From: Phylloscopus collybita
Taxonomy: Eukaryota; Chordata; Aves; Passeriformes; Phylloscopidae
Direction of reading: 5' to 3'
Length of the DNA: 64,000 nt
NCBI GenBank assembly: GCA_027886175.1
Contig: JAJNNQ010000024.1
Location: 4,324,001-4,388,000, forward strand
In this document: in pieces, positions 1-14,801 of the stretch
Layout of the letters: each line of letters starts with the position of its first letter
How positions within the stretch are numbered: the first letter of the stretch is position 1
Notes under the pieces: model-generated
Database searches by the model: none
Told to the model about the DNA's origin: nothing
What the model saw: the letters and a program-made list of their open reading frames with translations, nothing else
Made by a program: the position numbers and the translations under genes

Positions 1-2135
1 TTGATATCATCCACAACACTGTTTCTAAAATAAAGTCTCTCATGGGCAGTAATGTCTTTCCCTTTAAAACTCATTAATACAGTGCCATTGCTAATTGCAA
101 TTAATTTTTCTTTTATACTTTAAACTGTTACGCAGACACTGACCAAAGCTTGCACTATTTTCAAGATTCCAGGGCATCACTATCTCTTCACCTCTTATCA
201 AAAGGGTTTCATGTTTGAGGCAGAGGAAGGAGTGGGGCCTTGTTAGAGCCTTGTAATGACACTGAGTCCTTCTGTAGGAATTTCCTCACGGGAAAGGGAA
301 GGCAGCACACACACACATAAACCTCACCAGCTGCACTCCAGGTTGTGCAGCTGAACTGGAAAACGCTTATTCCTCCCCTCTCCATCCAAACCCATAAAGT
401 TAATCATCAAAAATTAATGCTCCCTAAGACCTGTATTAGGCATACCAAGCTGTGCACGTATCAGCAACTGTATTAAGTTTGTTCTCCCATGTGGCCCAAG
501 CACACCAGCTGGATTACATTTCCTGTTACACACAAGATAACATATAATTAGCTAAGGAAGCCTGTCTGTAGAGAGGGGATTTTAATGCAATGTATCCAAG
601 CAGTAACCCCAAGGCATTGCAGTGAAATCTCTAAAGAGAGACCAGAGAATATCTTTAGAATCAGTATTTGGAGGAGAGGGCTGATATTTCTTTGCTTTCT
701 TGTCTTTTGATGAAATTCAAATCCAAATCCCTTTGCCAGAATATTTCATTTTGTTGGGAGACTCGATTTGCAGCTCACAAGCAGTTTTCACATAAAAAAA
801 ATTGACCCACCTCCACAGGACAGGACATGTAGGATGTCAGATACTACTCTTCCTTCATCCCAGGATTATTTAGAGTTAAATTAATAAACAGTAAGTGAGA
901 AAATAGCTGAGCAGTAGAGGCAAGGGGGAAATTAGCTTTCCAATGAGATTTGAAAAAGAGATGAAGAGTTGATGAGGCAGAGAGATAGAGGAAAGTACCA
1001 GATTTAAAGAATTAGAAAGCAGCATGACCTTGTTAATGTTTCTATCAGTCTACAGCTGTCTTCACTTAACTTATATAAGAAATGGTGCTCAGTCTTAAAA
1101 TCTAATATTAAAACAAAGACTGCTATTTCTTTGAGTAATCATTAATAGGAATTTAAATGAGCCATTCTGAATTTGAGTGACAGACCTTTAAGTAAATTAC
1201 ATGATAGGAATAACGAGAAGTTTTAAGACTCTCAGTGCATAATGTTTTGAATGACAGAAATTATTTTTATAAGAATTAATATGGCAAATTATGAACATCA
1301 TGTGACTCATCCCAGTTTAGAGGACACCAGATGTTCCCCTGTGTTCTTCTCCAGCTGAGGAGATATTGCATTATGATCTTCTCACATTAATCAACCTGAC
1401 CCTCCTTGAGTATGGGCTGGAACCAGCCTCAGTGAACAGCAGCCACACGTATTCTCATTAGATAAAATAAGGACATTTCTCATAAGAAGCCACCTCCTGT
1501 AGATCAGATTCAGTCCTCAGAATGTCTGGGTGGAATTTTGGACAGCTGCAGTAAAATCCGTCATTTCTCTTGTAAAGCCCTCTGCCTTTCTCTGAGGTCT
1601 GCATGGCATGTGTGAAATTCATTGACCCTCAACCTTAAACAGCCAAACCTTTCCAGTCTCTCCACCTCTTTAGTCACCAGTTTACACAACATTTAACTGA
1701 GTTAGAAGGAACACATTTTTTCAGACACAGCTGTTACAACTCCCCTATTTCCTTTAAGCACCAGCCATTACTTTTTTGGTTCAGATTTTTCTTTCATGGC
1801 AGATTGTTGTATCATGAAGAATAATATATGCAGCAGCTCCCAGTGGCATGAGGCTGAAGGGAGCCTGGGGGCTGTGTGACATCACCTGTGGGGCAGAGGT
1901 GGTTTGTTTGGTACTGGTGTGGCTGGGTTCTTGGCATGTACTGGTTCTTTATCTGAGCATTTTCCTTTATTGTTGCTATCCCTGCTGTGTCTTTGACAAC
2001 CTTGCTAAATTTTAAAGTCAGCATCAGTGATAGGATTGGGGAGCAAGTACAGACTGACAACAGTAGGGATAAGCATCTGAGCACTTCAGGTATCTGGCCA
2101 TTTATTGAGCATACACAGTGTAAAAAGCTGTTTGC

Positions 2136-2166
2136 TTCAAATGATCAGCTGGGCTGATCATTTGAA
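2136..2166. repeat. Perfect 14-bp inverted repeat, 3-base loop
   Basis: The left arm ttcaaatgatcagc (2136-2149) and right arm gctgatcatttgaa (2153-2166) are exact reverse complements separated by tgg. The palindrome TGATCA lies in each arm. No transposon or gene explains it. It could be a cruciform-prone site or the product of a template-switch mutation. Confidence 0.9.
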
Positions 2167-5100
2167 TTTTTAACTTCATGCTAACTTTTTTTTTATTTGG
2201 TTTTAATAGACAATTTTCTTCTGTAATAGTTTTAAAATTATTCAAATCATTTAAGGCATAAGTAGCAATCTGCTGCCTGCAAGTAAAATGTTTCTGATAT
2301 GAGTGGAATCAAGAAACCTAGGACTCATGCCATACTACATTTTCACTACATTTTCAGCAATTCTCATGAAAAAAAGAGTGCTGAGTATTTGGGATGTACA
2401 AGGGCTTTTAGGCAGTAGTTTTAGGTAGCCCTTAGTGTTTGTTCATCACCTGTCACAGGGAGGCACCAGGGCTCTGAGCAGCACCTCAGGCATTCTCGGC
2501 CCCTCATAGCTGCTGGGAAACGAACCATGTCTGCTGAATGTTTTTAAAAAATAATCACTACAAATGTGCTTTGGGATGTAATCATTAAAATGAAATCTCC
2601 TAGCTTATTTTAGCATAGTAAGTGGTGTTAAACAAGCTTCTCAGTTTTTCTGTTCTGCTGTTATTAACCCAGTTTCCCAAGGGAAAAAATGTAAAAGCCT
2701 CAGATTCTAAAAAGAGGGGGAAAAAAAAAGTCTCAGAACTGTTGAAAATGAGAGTGACTAATTACCAGACTCTCTGACCAGATACAATTTTTGCCTGCAG
2801 GAGAGAACCTAAGGACCTTGCAGCAGCCATTATTAATGACACCGATGTAATTACTATTAGGAGAAAAAGAAAACTGGTGTCTAAATATCAATTACATGCA
2901 GCAAAGGGTTTAGCAAAGAAGTTCTAAGCTAGGCCTCTATTAGATGCCTGGTTTGGCTTGTCTACTAATCATTGTTGTCAATTATTTAGAAACAGCTTCT
3001 GAACTTTTGTATTTAATAATAAAGCAGCCTACAGAGGTATTGTTGTTCCTGCTGAACCAAAAATTCTCAATGAGAGGTATAATGCTGTTTAGGCAAGCCT
3101 GGTGGATTTGAAAAAATTGGGGTTTTAAAAAAACCCTCATACTTAGGTCTCTGCTGATCTTGTATTCTTGCCTGCAGCCAATACCATTTTCTCCAAGGAA
3201 AATTACATGTACAGTGCTTATTCCAGTAACTGCTAGAAGAGCTGCACAATGCAGAAAAAGTGTATTAATGGTTTTGAATAAGTGGTTTTTAAATGCTTTC
3301 AAGGGCATAGGAATAAACATAGGAGGTATGCAAACTGTTACAAGACAACAAACACAGCTAGTTCCATACTTCAAATAAAGCTAAGAAAGCTAAATCCATT
3401 GCTGACAAAAGATTGGTTCCTAATAAAAGGAATTATTAAATTTTTTTTCTATCCATTACAGCATTTGAACCTCAGGAAAAATAGTTTTCAAAATTGTGCA
3501 CTGACAGGGCAAGAAGAAGAATAATAATGTTAACCTCAGGAATCAGTGTTAATCCTAAGTATGTGTTTAGGTGGGGTCAAAAACTCAGAAGCAGGTATTT
3601 TATAGAGCAGAAAGTTTCAGCTAAGGACAACACTTAGATGATGTTGATGAACATACCGTAAAAAACAAATGTTTTCTCATCAGAGATAATGTATCAATTG
3701 TACAAAAGGAAGTGGTAAGGAGTTTAACATGTTTAATCCTGAATTAACAAAATAGAGAATGTACTCCCAAAGCATTTTATTTTTGTTGTTTCTGTTAATA
3801 TTTGCTGCCTGCAGTGTGTTCACCTTTGAGTTTAGATGCAGTAAGTTTTAGTTGCCTATGATAATAGAGTTGGAGTTCCCTCAGATACCTTAAGGTAAAT
3901 TCAGGAGTCAAACTTTGGGTTTGAAAGTTTTGACAGATTTTTACAAAAAAAAAAAGGCAAGTTTTGTGAGCAATGACCTAAATATAACAAGCATGCCTGC
4001 CAAAAGATAGTCATCTAAATGACAGTGATTTCCTTATTTATAAATTAAATACATTGTCTAGGTTTCCATCTCTCTAAAACCAGTCAGGATGTTTCCTTTA
4101 GATCCTCTTAAAATACAAAGTAGCTTAAAAGTTCCCAAAAATCATCTGTGAGCCCAAACTCTTTTAAAAACGGAAGCTAGCACAATGTTTTTTATAATAC
4201 ACAAATGACTTACTGTTCATGAATTATTGATTTGCAGCCATAAAGGTGGATTCACAGATTAAATCATGATACATGCCTTGAGACATGGTTTTATATCTTT
4301 ATCTAAAGGAAGCAGTGTTCAGATATCATTTCATTTACAGTTTCTTCCTGCAATATTCAATGCATTCAAGGGATACCTGGGGAGGTACAAAGGTATGCAT
4401 CATTTTGGAGAGTAAAACCAAGAAAAGTTCCTTTTTTCTCTCTCTCTTTTTTCTTAGGCTGCATTGCAGTTGTACTTTAACCACGGAAAAGGACAGGATA
4501 TTAGTTTTCCTCTTTGAATGGTCTTTTTTTCACATTAAATGAAGATGAAGCCACTGACTGCATAATGTTAGCAACCTCTTTTTTATTAAGTGGCAGTGAT
4601 CCCAAAACAGTCATTCTGGGAGAAGGGAGAAATATCCAAAGAGAAGGAGGAATCTCATTTAAGGAGAGCCCCTCCATTTTAATGCACTAAACCATTACTT
4701 TCCTCTTCAATATCAGTATAATCACTTTACTGTGTATTAAACAAAAGCTGTGGGTTTGGTGTGGGGTTGTGGTTGTTGGAATCAAAATAAGCATTAGAGG
4801 AGCTTTTAATTTAAATTAATAATTTCATTAGCCAACTTGAATTCACAGAAATTCTACCTTATTCAGTAACTCCCATGTAGTTTTGTCAGGTTTGTACCCA
4901 AATAAACCCACAAATGTTTATTTGATTGATTGAAAGAAGCAATATGTTACAATTCTCTCTTTTTCTTTTGATTTTTTTTTTAATGTGTTTGCATTAATAG
5001 TTTCAAAGTGCCCTTTCTTGATGTGCTTGTTGGGATGGCTGAGTTAACAACCTATTATTATGTACTCCTTACCGAGCTGTTAATAGCTTTAGAGCCTTTT

Positions 5101-6787
5101 GCAGGAATTCACCTGCTGCTCATAAACACATTTCTGTTGCTGTAGGAACTTCACCAGGTTGATGCATTTTGTATTTGCAATGACCTTGCACAAACCACCT
5201 GCTTTTTTTGCATATACAAGTGTTCATATTATATTAACACAATTCTTTAGTGGCTGGAGCAGCTCTTTTTGAAAAGGTATTGACATCTATTAATGAATTT
5301 TGTTGACACTTTTTCAGATTTTGTGGCTGTTGCTTTTACCACCACCAGAAATGATATTTCTGCTGAAGTTAGCTACATAAATTTGCAATTCCCCCAAAAA
5401 ATTGAGCAAAAACTTGCTTTGTCAGTTTGGAAAGTGCAAAATCAGCTTTTTGATTTACTCGCTAGTTTGTTTACTTTGCCCTTGAAATTCATGTTCAATT
5501 AATTGGAAAAAAAGATTGCTGTTTTTACTTTACACCCCATTAACTCACCAAAGTGTTGGAAGAAAACATAAACTTAAGGAATATGCTGTATTTATTGCTG
5601 ATGTATTGCCAGGTTCTGCACTACAGTCATGATACCAGAGGTGAATTCAGCCCTTCTGAGATAGCATTACAAGATAGGTGTTTGCTGTTTGCCTGCATTG
5701 AGACACAAAAAAAAAAAAAAAAAGTATGCATGTGCTCACAAATACACCAAAAATGTCATAGTCCAGTGACTTTTCAATAGCTATTGTATGTTCATATCTG
5801 AAGAGGCTTGCATAATGAAAAACAGTGCACAATCTCTATACAGAGATCAGCAGGTTCCCTCTTGCCTCTGATTTATTATTTGTATAGCAGTGATTATAGT
5901 CAAACATTAGTTAGTGCCAGACTTTGTGTTTTAGAGGCAAAATTCTTCCTCTGAAATTGATTTTTGTTGGATGGTTGAAATATATCTTAATATTGTCAAC
6001 ATGATTCTATGCTTATAAATCCCGATTTTCTTTGAAGAGGGAAGTATTTGTCCCAAAGAAGTGCATTCACAGTTAGCATATGAAAGACTTGTTACCATTT
6101 AACATTCATTCATATGGTCTGAAATGAATCTTAATGACTTCAGTCATTTTTTTCCAGAATAGCAGATCTGAATAGCAATCTGAATCAATTCAATTTATAA
6201 AAGTAGATATTTTGCTTACTTACATAAAAGTGATAGCTTTATTAATACCACTGAATTTGTTTTTAAGCTGTTGTATAGCATTAAGGATCTTTTCTGGATT
6301 TGCCAGGCAGGAAACATTCAGTAGCAGATGAAAAGAGAAAATTCTGCATTAGTCTGCTCTACTAATACTAAAAGTTATTTATGTAAAAGATTCAAGCTAA
6401 GCTTAAACCGATCTTAAAATAAGCCCAGTCAGTCTACCTGTCCTAACATCCTAAAAAGCTGAAATGCATCTTAGAAAGGAGTTGGAAAAGCATGATTCCA
6501 CAAGAGGTTTTTAGTACAGAATGTGGTTTTTACAAGGGTGTTTGTAGAGCTGCAAACATCCCACAGCAGTTAAAACTTCCCAGCAACGTGTTACAAATCT
6601 GACAAAATAATCCAAATCCTGGCCCTGTCCTGCTTGTGAATATTGTAGGGATTCTGAAGTTAGGTGAATTAAGCCAGTTTGCCATCAGTACTATTAGAGC
6701 TGAGTTCTGTGTAGCAGAACTATGTTTTTGGATTGGTAGAGTCACTTGATTTTTCACAGCTCCTAACATACGTTGTGGGTTGTTGGG

Positions 6788-6862
6788 ATTTTTTTTTGGG
6801 GGGGGGAAGGGTTGTTTGGGGTTTTTTTGGTTTATTTTGTCGGGTTTTTTGCGGGGGGGCAG
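6788..6862 (+). repeat. G/T-rich low-complexity tract
   Basis: The + strand carries runs of nine, four and seven Gs between T runs, with a few shorter G runs, so it could form a G-quadruplex on the coding strand. It resembles the second G/T tract at 28929-29018. The small frames read through it (polyglycine and polyphenylalanine) are artefacts of composition. Confidence 0.7.
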
Positions 6863-9800
6863 GTGCCAAAGTAGAGCGCTGGCTACTCTGTACTGTAGCA
6901 AGGCACCTCACTGTAGAAATCTTCTGGAGAATTGGATGATTGCTCTTGTATTGAAATTCCACTTCCCCTGTGAGGTGCTTCTTAGCATTTCATTTGCCTC
7001 CACACTTCAGTAGGAGACAGGATCTCACCACAACTTTGAGTTCTGCCGTGAGGGGACAGAGCACTTCTGTGTTCCAGCTGTGATGTTAGCCATGCTGGCA
7101 ATGCTGGGTGTGAGAAGATTGCCTGCCCCATGTCTCAGCAGCTTGGAGACCTTCAGGTGTTTGGGCTGTGGCTTTTTTCACGTTGCACAAGTTGTGCATT
7201 TTTGTTATCTTTCTTCCAGAGTCTTGCATTTTCAATTTAAATATTTCATTATCCAGTGACCTACTTCCCATCTGTAACTAGAAGTATTGTTTCTATGAGA
7301 TACACAGGCATTTTGAAATTGACTGAACATATTACTGATATTGATTATTATTCACTATTTCTTACAGACAAGAAACTAAAATATATTCAATAAAATAGTC
7401 AGGAAGCAGATTTTTTTTTTTTAATCCCCACGGTATTTTTTAAACACAGTTTGTAATTAAACTTGTTGTCTAGGGATGTTATGGAGGCCACAAGCAAAAC
7501 TGGTTCAAGGAATAATTAAGGAAATTCGTGGAGGAGAAGTCCATGAGCTGTTAAACACAATGAAGCTAGTTTAGTTAATTCAGAAAGCCACTAATCTGCA
7601 AATTGCTGGGCTCTGGGGGAGTGTTAAGGGTCAGCATGGGGAGAAGGAACCTGCAGTGGCATCAGGACCTCATTCAGAATTGTGAGCTGTGAACCTCCTA
7701 CACAAAAGGAATGACTTGGGAATCAGCCCACTGCCTGTGTATCCATAGTTCTCTGTGCTTGTTTCACAGCAAAGAAAAGTCAGAGAAGCCTTCCAGTCTG
7801 CAGATTTTCAGGATTGCTTCTGTTTCCTGTTGCAGTGCATTTGTCAGCAGGTTTATTACATCATTATAAAGTGAACCTTAGTGTCAGGTATCCCAGGAGA
7901 AACTGTGCTTTATTGTCCTAAGGTGAATTTTGAGTAAGTACTACTTGAGCTGAATTTTAACATTGGAAATTTAGTTCGTGCTTGCAGTAGCTTCCTGCTT
8001 CTTTCCAACTGGAAAAGCAAATTAAAATGAGTGAAAAAAATAAGAAAAATCTTCAAGGCAGCTGGAGAGGCTGGCACTTTTTCTGGAGATCCTGGTGCAG
8101 AGGCTTGCACTGGTAAATTTTTTTTTTTTTTTTTTAGCAAACAACTGTTATCAGAGTAGTTCATTACTGCCAGAAAGATGGGATTTAATATCTGTGCTCA
8201 TCTGACAACTCAGGCCACGTTCTCCAGCTGCCTTTGTTATATGCTGGATTGCACCCTGTTCCATCCCTAACTTAAGGCACAGGCCTGGTTTTATTTCATT
8301 TTAATCTCCTTGTCAGGACAATCAGCTCTGTCCTGTCTGCTGCCTTCACACCTGGCAGTCCCACTTGGCCCAGTGTGTGAACCACACAGCTTTTGCTCTG
8401 CCCAGCCCTCACCTCCCTGTGCTGGTGAGAATTTTAACACTGTTTTAGAACCTCCCTGTCTTCATTCTCTCTCCTCATTTAATTTTCTGCTTTTCATAGT
8501 TCACCTCACATCAACTCATTTCTGCCTTTCCAAGTATATGATCCAATTAAAATGAAGTTTGTCTGGGGTTTGACCTTTCTGTATTTTCTTTATGATTGGT
8601 TATCTGTTCTTCCCCTTTTCACGTTGACAGCTTCACTTTATATATGGAGAAAGTGGTGAGCTGACTGACAGGCAATCAAAACAGAAAATATTGAATGGCC
8701 AAACAGGTAAAGGACACTTGAGTGTTTCAGCTGCCCAGACTGTTACATCTCAGATTAATCAGCAGGGAGGCCAAGGAGGGAAGGGAGAGGGTTACAACCT
8801 GAAGGGGCTGATGCCTTTAAGTGCTGCAGATTTCTCCTCTGAAGCAAACACTGGAGCCATTGGCAATTTTCTCTATGGCCCTGCTTTCTTGCTGCCACCG
8901 TTTTCTACTTAGTTTAGATTGGTCCTCAGATCTTCACAATCACTTTTCTAAATCTGCTTCAAGTTTGTGGTTCAGCTGAAAACCAGAGATTCAAGGGTTT
9001 TTAGGAAGAGTGGTTTTTTAAAAATCTGAGTGGTATCTTTTACTTTGAGTTCTCTTATTGTAATTTTGCTTACCACTCTATGTTACAGTAAAAAATTACC
9101 TATTCCTGTTGATCAGATTGTAATCAGTAATTAATGTTAGAAGCACTTCTTTGAACCTTTAAGCCTCCTCTAAAATCTTCTGCCAGCATTCCTGTTAATT
9201 GATGTACTATAGGTCAGAATAGTTTTCTAGGAGAAAATCACACACGAAATTAGTGAGTATCAGGAAGCTTTCAAAGGCAGACACTGAGTTTCACAGATAC
9301 AGGTAATTTTATTGATTTCAGTGTAATTAGTCCTTACCTACAACAATCTGTGTAAGGTGACAAAGGTGCTATGACTAGAGGCAACAGGCATTCAAAAATT
9401 GTATTACGAAAATATTTTATTATGAAGAAGGAAAATATTTTTTGAGAATTATTGGAGGAAAATTACTTGTCAGAGGAATATAGGCTTTATAAATCAGAGG
9501 CAGTTTCCATAAATTAGAGCTGTGGAAATGCTGTTTTTATTGATCACAGTACAAACTCCACAGTTTAATGTTATTTGTCTTTAATAGACTCTATTTGAAC
9601 TGATTAATCAATTAATGAGTATACCTGATAATTAACTACTGTATTATTCCAATGGGTAGCACAGCATTAAATTTCAGGTGACTGTGGAGTGCCAGCCTAG
9701 CTGATCTATGGGAAAAGGAAGGAAGAATTTGGAGATTTCATTGCACAGTGCACTAGGCTATGATCAGTAAAAATTGCTGTCTTCCAGAATCATGGTCATT

Positions 9801-12800
9801 CCTTTAAAATAATGATGCTTCCTCTGTAGGTCACATTGTGTGTGTTGCTCAGAGTGATGTGTCCAGGAAAGATGTGCCCAAATGGTCTCATAAAAATTCT
9901 TTTTTTTATTATTAGTGGTGCTTTTATTTAAACATTTATAGTGCCTGAGTCATGAAACTCCAAATCCTCTTTACTTTAATGTGGTACACACTCAGCTTTG
10001 ACATTATGCTTCAGTGTACAGGATAAAGACCTGGTCCCTGTGGTATATAGATTTAATCTCTATTAGTACTTCTTTCAGTTAAGTAACAGTGCTCTGAAAA
10101 GGCCAGGCTATGTGGCTTCATACAGAATTTTCATGTTGCAGGACAATAGATATAAACTAGAAAATGTGTTAGCAAACAGCTGATAGTAAATTCAGTTACT
10201 CTCCCTGGATTCTTTCTGCACACACACACTTGAAAGCTGTGGGTACAAGAAGTCTCTTTAAGGTGGCAGAAGGTTGGGAAATCCCTTTGCCTAGGGTCAG
10301 TTTAAAAAGGCTTTTGTCACTCATGACACTGAATGAGCTGAATACCTCCATTGTCTTCCATAAAATAAGCCAGACTAAGAGTGTATAGCTCCCATTATAT
10401 ATTCTAAATCATAGAAAATTGTATTTGATTATCTTTTTAAATTTCTAAACTAAGGATTGATACTATTTTTATTAGTGTCATGTCTCCTTTTGCCCCTCAG
10501 ATATTAATGGTGACAAATCTTGTATGGCTGGAAGTGCCAGAATTTTATCAGTGCTTGACTGGTAAAGTTAATCTTTTAAAGGTTATTTCAGCAGTACAAG
10601 AAAAATCCTGCATTTCAGCTTTAATTTCTATTGATTTTTTTGGGGGGGGGACACTAAAATTTTTGAGATATATAATCTTTTTCTCACCTATAACATCAGA
10701 ATGTAAACTCTTCGCCATAGGAGTCTAAACTGATTAAGCATCATCACATTTTGTTTAGTCTTTATCAATATTTTCCTTACGTGTCCACAGAGTCTTCATT
10801 TCTGTGCTCTTTTCCTCTATACTAAGGTGGGGATAAAATTAGAGAGCAATTTATTCACACGGGTGTGGCATGTGAAAGTTTTATCTATTTATTTACAATT
10901 GTGTAATATTATTGGGGGAATCCAATACATTCTTTTAAGTATATGAGAAAAATGCTGCTAGTCATTCACAGTAATAGAACATCTGGAAATTGACTGCTGC
11001 ACTGCAAAAGCAGAAAGTGTTTCATTAATATTTATCCTCTGATGGTGCTTCTCCATTAAATTAGGTTGTCTGGTCTTAGACCATTAGCACCTTCCACTCA
11101 GCCAGTCTGTTTCCTTAGGTATGAAAAAATGCCTTATCTATAAAGCCAAGTGTAAAATTAGGATAGATACAGATTCAGATAGGCAGAGGTGGCTGCAGGA
11201 AAGAATTTGATTCTGAAAGGTTTACCTGTTCATGCACAGAGCAAGCTGTCATGGATTTCTGAACACTGTCCCTCATAATCAGAACTGAATCCATTTACAA
11301 GAAGAATCACACCAACAATAAGAAAAATACAATTTCCTTAGAAACAGAGATAGCATTTTCAGAGTTCATAATGTAATTCTGTTTAACTTGGATAGGTAGT
11401 CATAGACTTAGTATTACATTGTGTAGTAACATAGGCAAAGGTTGCATTCGGGTTATATTTATGTTTTAATTACAGATTTTCACCAAGATAAATTTGCAGT
11501 AGGCTATGGAAGAGGTCTTATGAATTTCCTCATATCAGATTGTATCTCGTAGTTCTATGAGTATATTATATTAGATAGACTCCTTTAACTCATGTTTAAC
11601 CCCTCAGCCCCTGTGTTCTCAGAACTGCTTCTTCTGAGTCCTGTGCCATCTTAACATCACAAATGCTGCTCTCACACTGATGTAAAGGATCAGAGCATTT
11701 CTTCTGTCCCTTTTCTTGTTTTGAACACTGAACCATACATAGTGGCCAACTGTGTATTATCTTATTTCTTATATGCCATGGGAGGTAGAGCCATATCAGT
11801 TAAACTTACATTTTATTTTGCAGATTTTGTAGTAGCTGTCTGTAGTTATCAAGTACACAATAAATGTAGTGCTTGGCCTTTCCCATTGATTCTGGCCCTG
11901 TCACTGTCTAGGTCAGAAATCTATCACAAGAGATAGATCCTCCTAGCACACAAAATCATGCTTCCTTTTGATGGAAACTAGGGTGCAGGATAACTGGGTC
12001 GATACACATCTATATTTTGCCACAACATGAAAGCAGGACCTGGGAAAAGTGTGCAGTAACATCCAGATAGTACATTTAAGTCCTTCAGTTTAAAATAGAC
12101 TTCTTGAACACAGAATCCCTGCAAAAGTGAGTGACAGTCTACAGCAAGAGTTAATACAAAGCATCCCATACTTCTGTGCAGACTAGAATTGTATTTTTTT
12201 TTTTGTTCTGAGTCCATCTTCAGCCTTCCTGGCAGGAAGATCATGGCAGGAGTGGCCAGCCTTGAGAGCCACCTCTGTGCATCTCTGTGGAAAGCTCTGG
12301 CTTTCCAGGTAGGCTGCAAATCAGTTGTCAAGATAATGGAATAATGGCAAAGCATCCACTCCTTGGAGAATTCTCTTGTGTATGAATCCAGTCCTAAAAG
12401 GCCGAATTCTTTGCGCAGAACATTCCAGCCCTGGGAGGTTTCTGGCTGATGAATCATTTTGTCTTGAGTTTGAGCAATTTTTTCCTCCAGCTCCTGAAGC
12501 TTGTTCTCAAACCAGGGTGACAGGTTCCCTTTCCACTGTTTCATGTGCAGTAACAAATCATGCCCCTTCCCCATATGACAGCACTATTACTTCTAAGGTT
12601 GTGTGCTCCCAGACATCATTTTTCAGTCTGTGGGATGGATGGCATGGGAGGCTGCTGAGGGAAAGGAGAGGACAGGGCATGGAGAAAGGACCCTTCAGGG
12701 CTTCCTGCAGGCAACCCCAGGCAGGTGGTGAGGAAGCAACAAGCCAGACAACCCCTGGAGGTGGCCAGAATCCCTTCCAGAAGGGACAGGCAGCCCCTCA

Positions 12801-14801
12801 GGAGGTTGCTGTTTGCCCCAGAGGGACCCATTTTGTTGATTAAATGTTACCATCACGGCCCTTGTCATGCTCATTGTCTTTGACCAACTACAAATAATGA
12901 ATTCTATTTGCTGCCTGCCTGTCCACACCCCTGGCTTCTGTTTTACACAAGCAGTAGTTAGCCTGTAATAATATACAATAGGTAAAGCTCAGATTGTTTC
13001 TTTTTCAAAAGTCATTTCCACTTTTTGCTGCCACTGGCCTTGTTCTGCAGGCTTCAGGGAGTAAATCTTGTCACTGGATCTTGGGGAATCTCCACTGGTT
13101 TTTTTTGACAAAATTTCCATTTCCATCCTTCTCTTAAAGACCCTATTCATTTTTACAATTCCATCAAGGTTTTTTATTTTTTGGCAATCTCTCCAGCAGA
13201 AGAAGCAGTACATTGTTAAATGCCAGGACTTGGTTTCCAGCAGTAAGATAGTCTAGGGAAAAGAAATTGCTTGCCACTATTACACTGTACAGAGGAATCC
13301 CTTAGGTGCTGGTCTCTTCCTTTGCTTACAGACTCTAAATAAAACTTTCCAGAGCATTCCAGAGTATAAAATCACTGCCCATCTATGGGCCATGACGGAG
13401 GACTTTGAATCATGCTAATACCTGTACAAAACAGGCATTTGCTATTTCCATAATCTGCAGTGAAGATTTCCAAGATCTTTCCTTCACAGGAAATCATGTA
13501 AGCTTAATCAGAAAAAAAGCACCTATCACTCAGACAAGTAGGCTTTTTGTCAGAAGAAAATAGGTATTTTCTGAAAAGCATTAAAGTATCTGTAAAATCT
13601 GCTAATCTGTTCAAAGTGAAGTTACAACATTTCAAGTCATTGGGAGAAGTCTTACATTTAAAGGAGTTAGAATTAGATGGTATATTAATTATAATCTTTA
13701 TCCATAAGATTACACCTACATTTTATCCTGCTATTTCAATTTAAATACACGCTCCTCACAGCTTCAAATTTTGGTAACAGACTGTAGAAAAAAATCAATA
13801 CTTCCTCTTATTGTAGTTTCTCAAATTATTTCCACTGTCTGAAGCGCACGTTAAATGCAGTTATTTTTAATATTGATCATTGTTGCCTTCCTCCTGCTCC
13901 TTCGCTTAACAGAATCATTAGGTTGCTTCTGTATGTTTGTTTTTTAATCTGGTTTTCTCAGCCATCTCCCTGTGCTCCTACTGGGGGGATAGTGATCCAC
14001 CTGCTGCCCTGTGCTAATGGGATTTGTTACACATGGCTGAAGTTAACTCAGTGTGTTTTATAAAAACTGGTTTTTTTATATAAAAAGTAAATGCATATTG
14101 CTGAGAAGAGGTTAAAAGTCTGACAGAATCTGACTGAAACCTAATCCTCTCCTGGTTATATCTCTTCCATGAACTAGATTTACTTCTGAACAGGCTGGAA
14201 GCACCCTTTGAATAACTTACACCTGCTCTAATATAATTGTGTGGTATAATAAATGTATATGGTGCCCTATAGGTGTCACAGTTGGACTGTTAAGCACATG
14301 CCAAGGACATTCCTGCTCACTTTGCAGACAAATCCTGCTCCAAGGAAGCAAACCACGCCTTAAGGCAGCACATAAAATATTAAAAATTACTGGTTCATCA
14401 AGTAATGACAGGGATCATCCTCTCATGTAAAAGCATCATCCAAGACCTGTCTAGCAAAGCAACACTCACTTAAAGCACAGAAGGTGATGTTTCTGGTCTC
14501 CATACAAGAGCAGCTGGTCTGCAGTGATAATTCCCAGAGACCATAATTCTCAGGGATTCTCTGTGAGAATAATTCTCTGTGAGATTCGGGAATTCTCAGC
14601 ACCTGCCTGGGTTCAACTGCCAGGAGATGAACAGAGGACTTTTGCACAGAGTATTTCTCCTTACAGAGTTTCAAAGTGAATTCCATGTATGAGTACATTA
14701 CAGCTACCTGCAAAGAGACATTGAGCTCAGCAGCAGCCAAGCAGCTGAACCGTGCTGGAAGTTGACAGGCTTTAAAGGAAAAGTTAATTCCTATTTTCTT
14801 T

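Noticed and set aside
5707..5723. A17 run as the tail of a retrocopy
   Set aside because: There is no upstream open frame or flanking duplication. Similar A or T runs occur throughout the window at 8120, 24788, 37163, 49110, 50667 and 61629.
6733..7013. Gly/Phe-rich open frames
   Set aside because: They are products of the G/T-rich low-complexity tract.
12376..12843. 155-codon plus-strand frame overlapping the longer minus-strand frame
   Set aside because: It is mostly the antisense shadow of the same GC-richer stretch. No recognisable domain.
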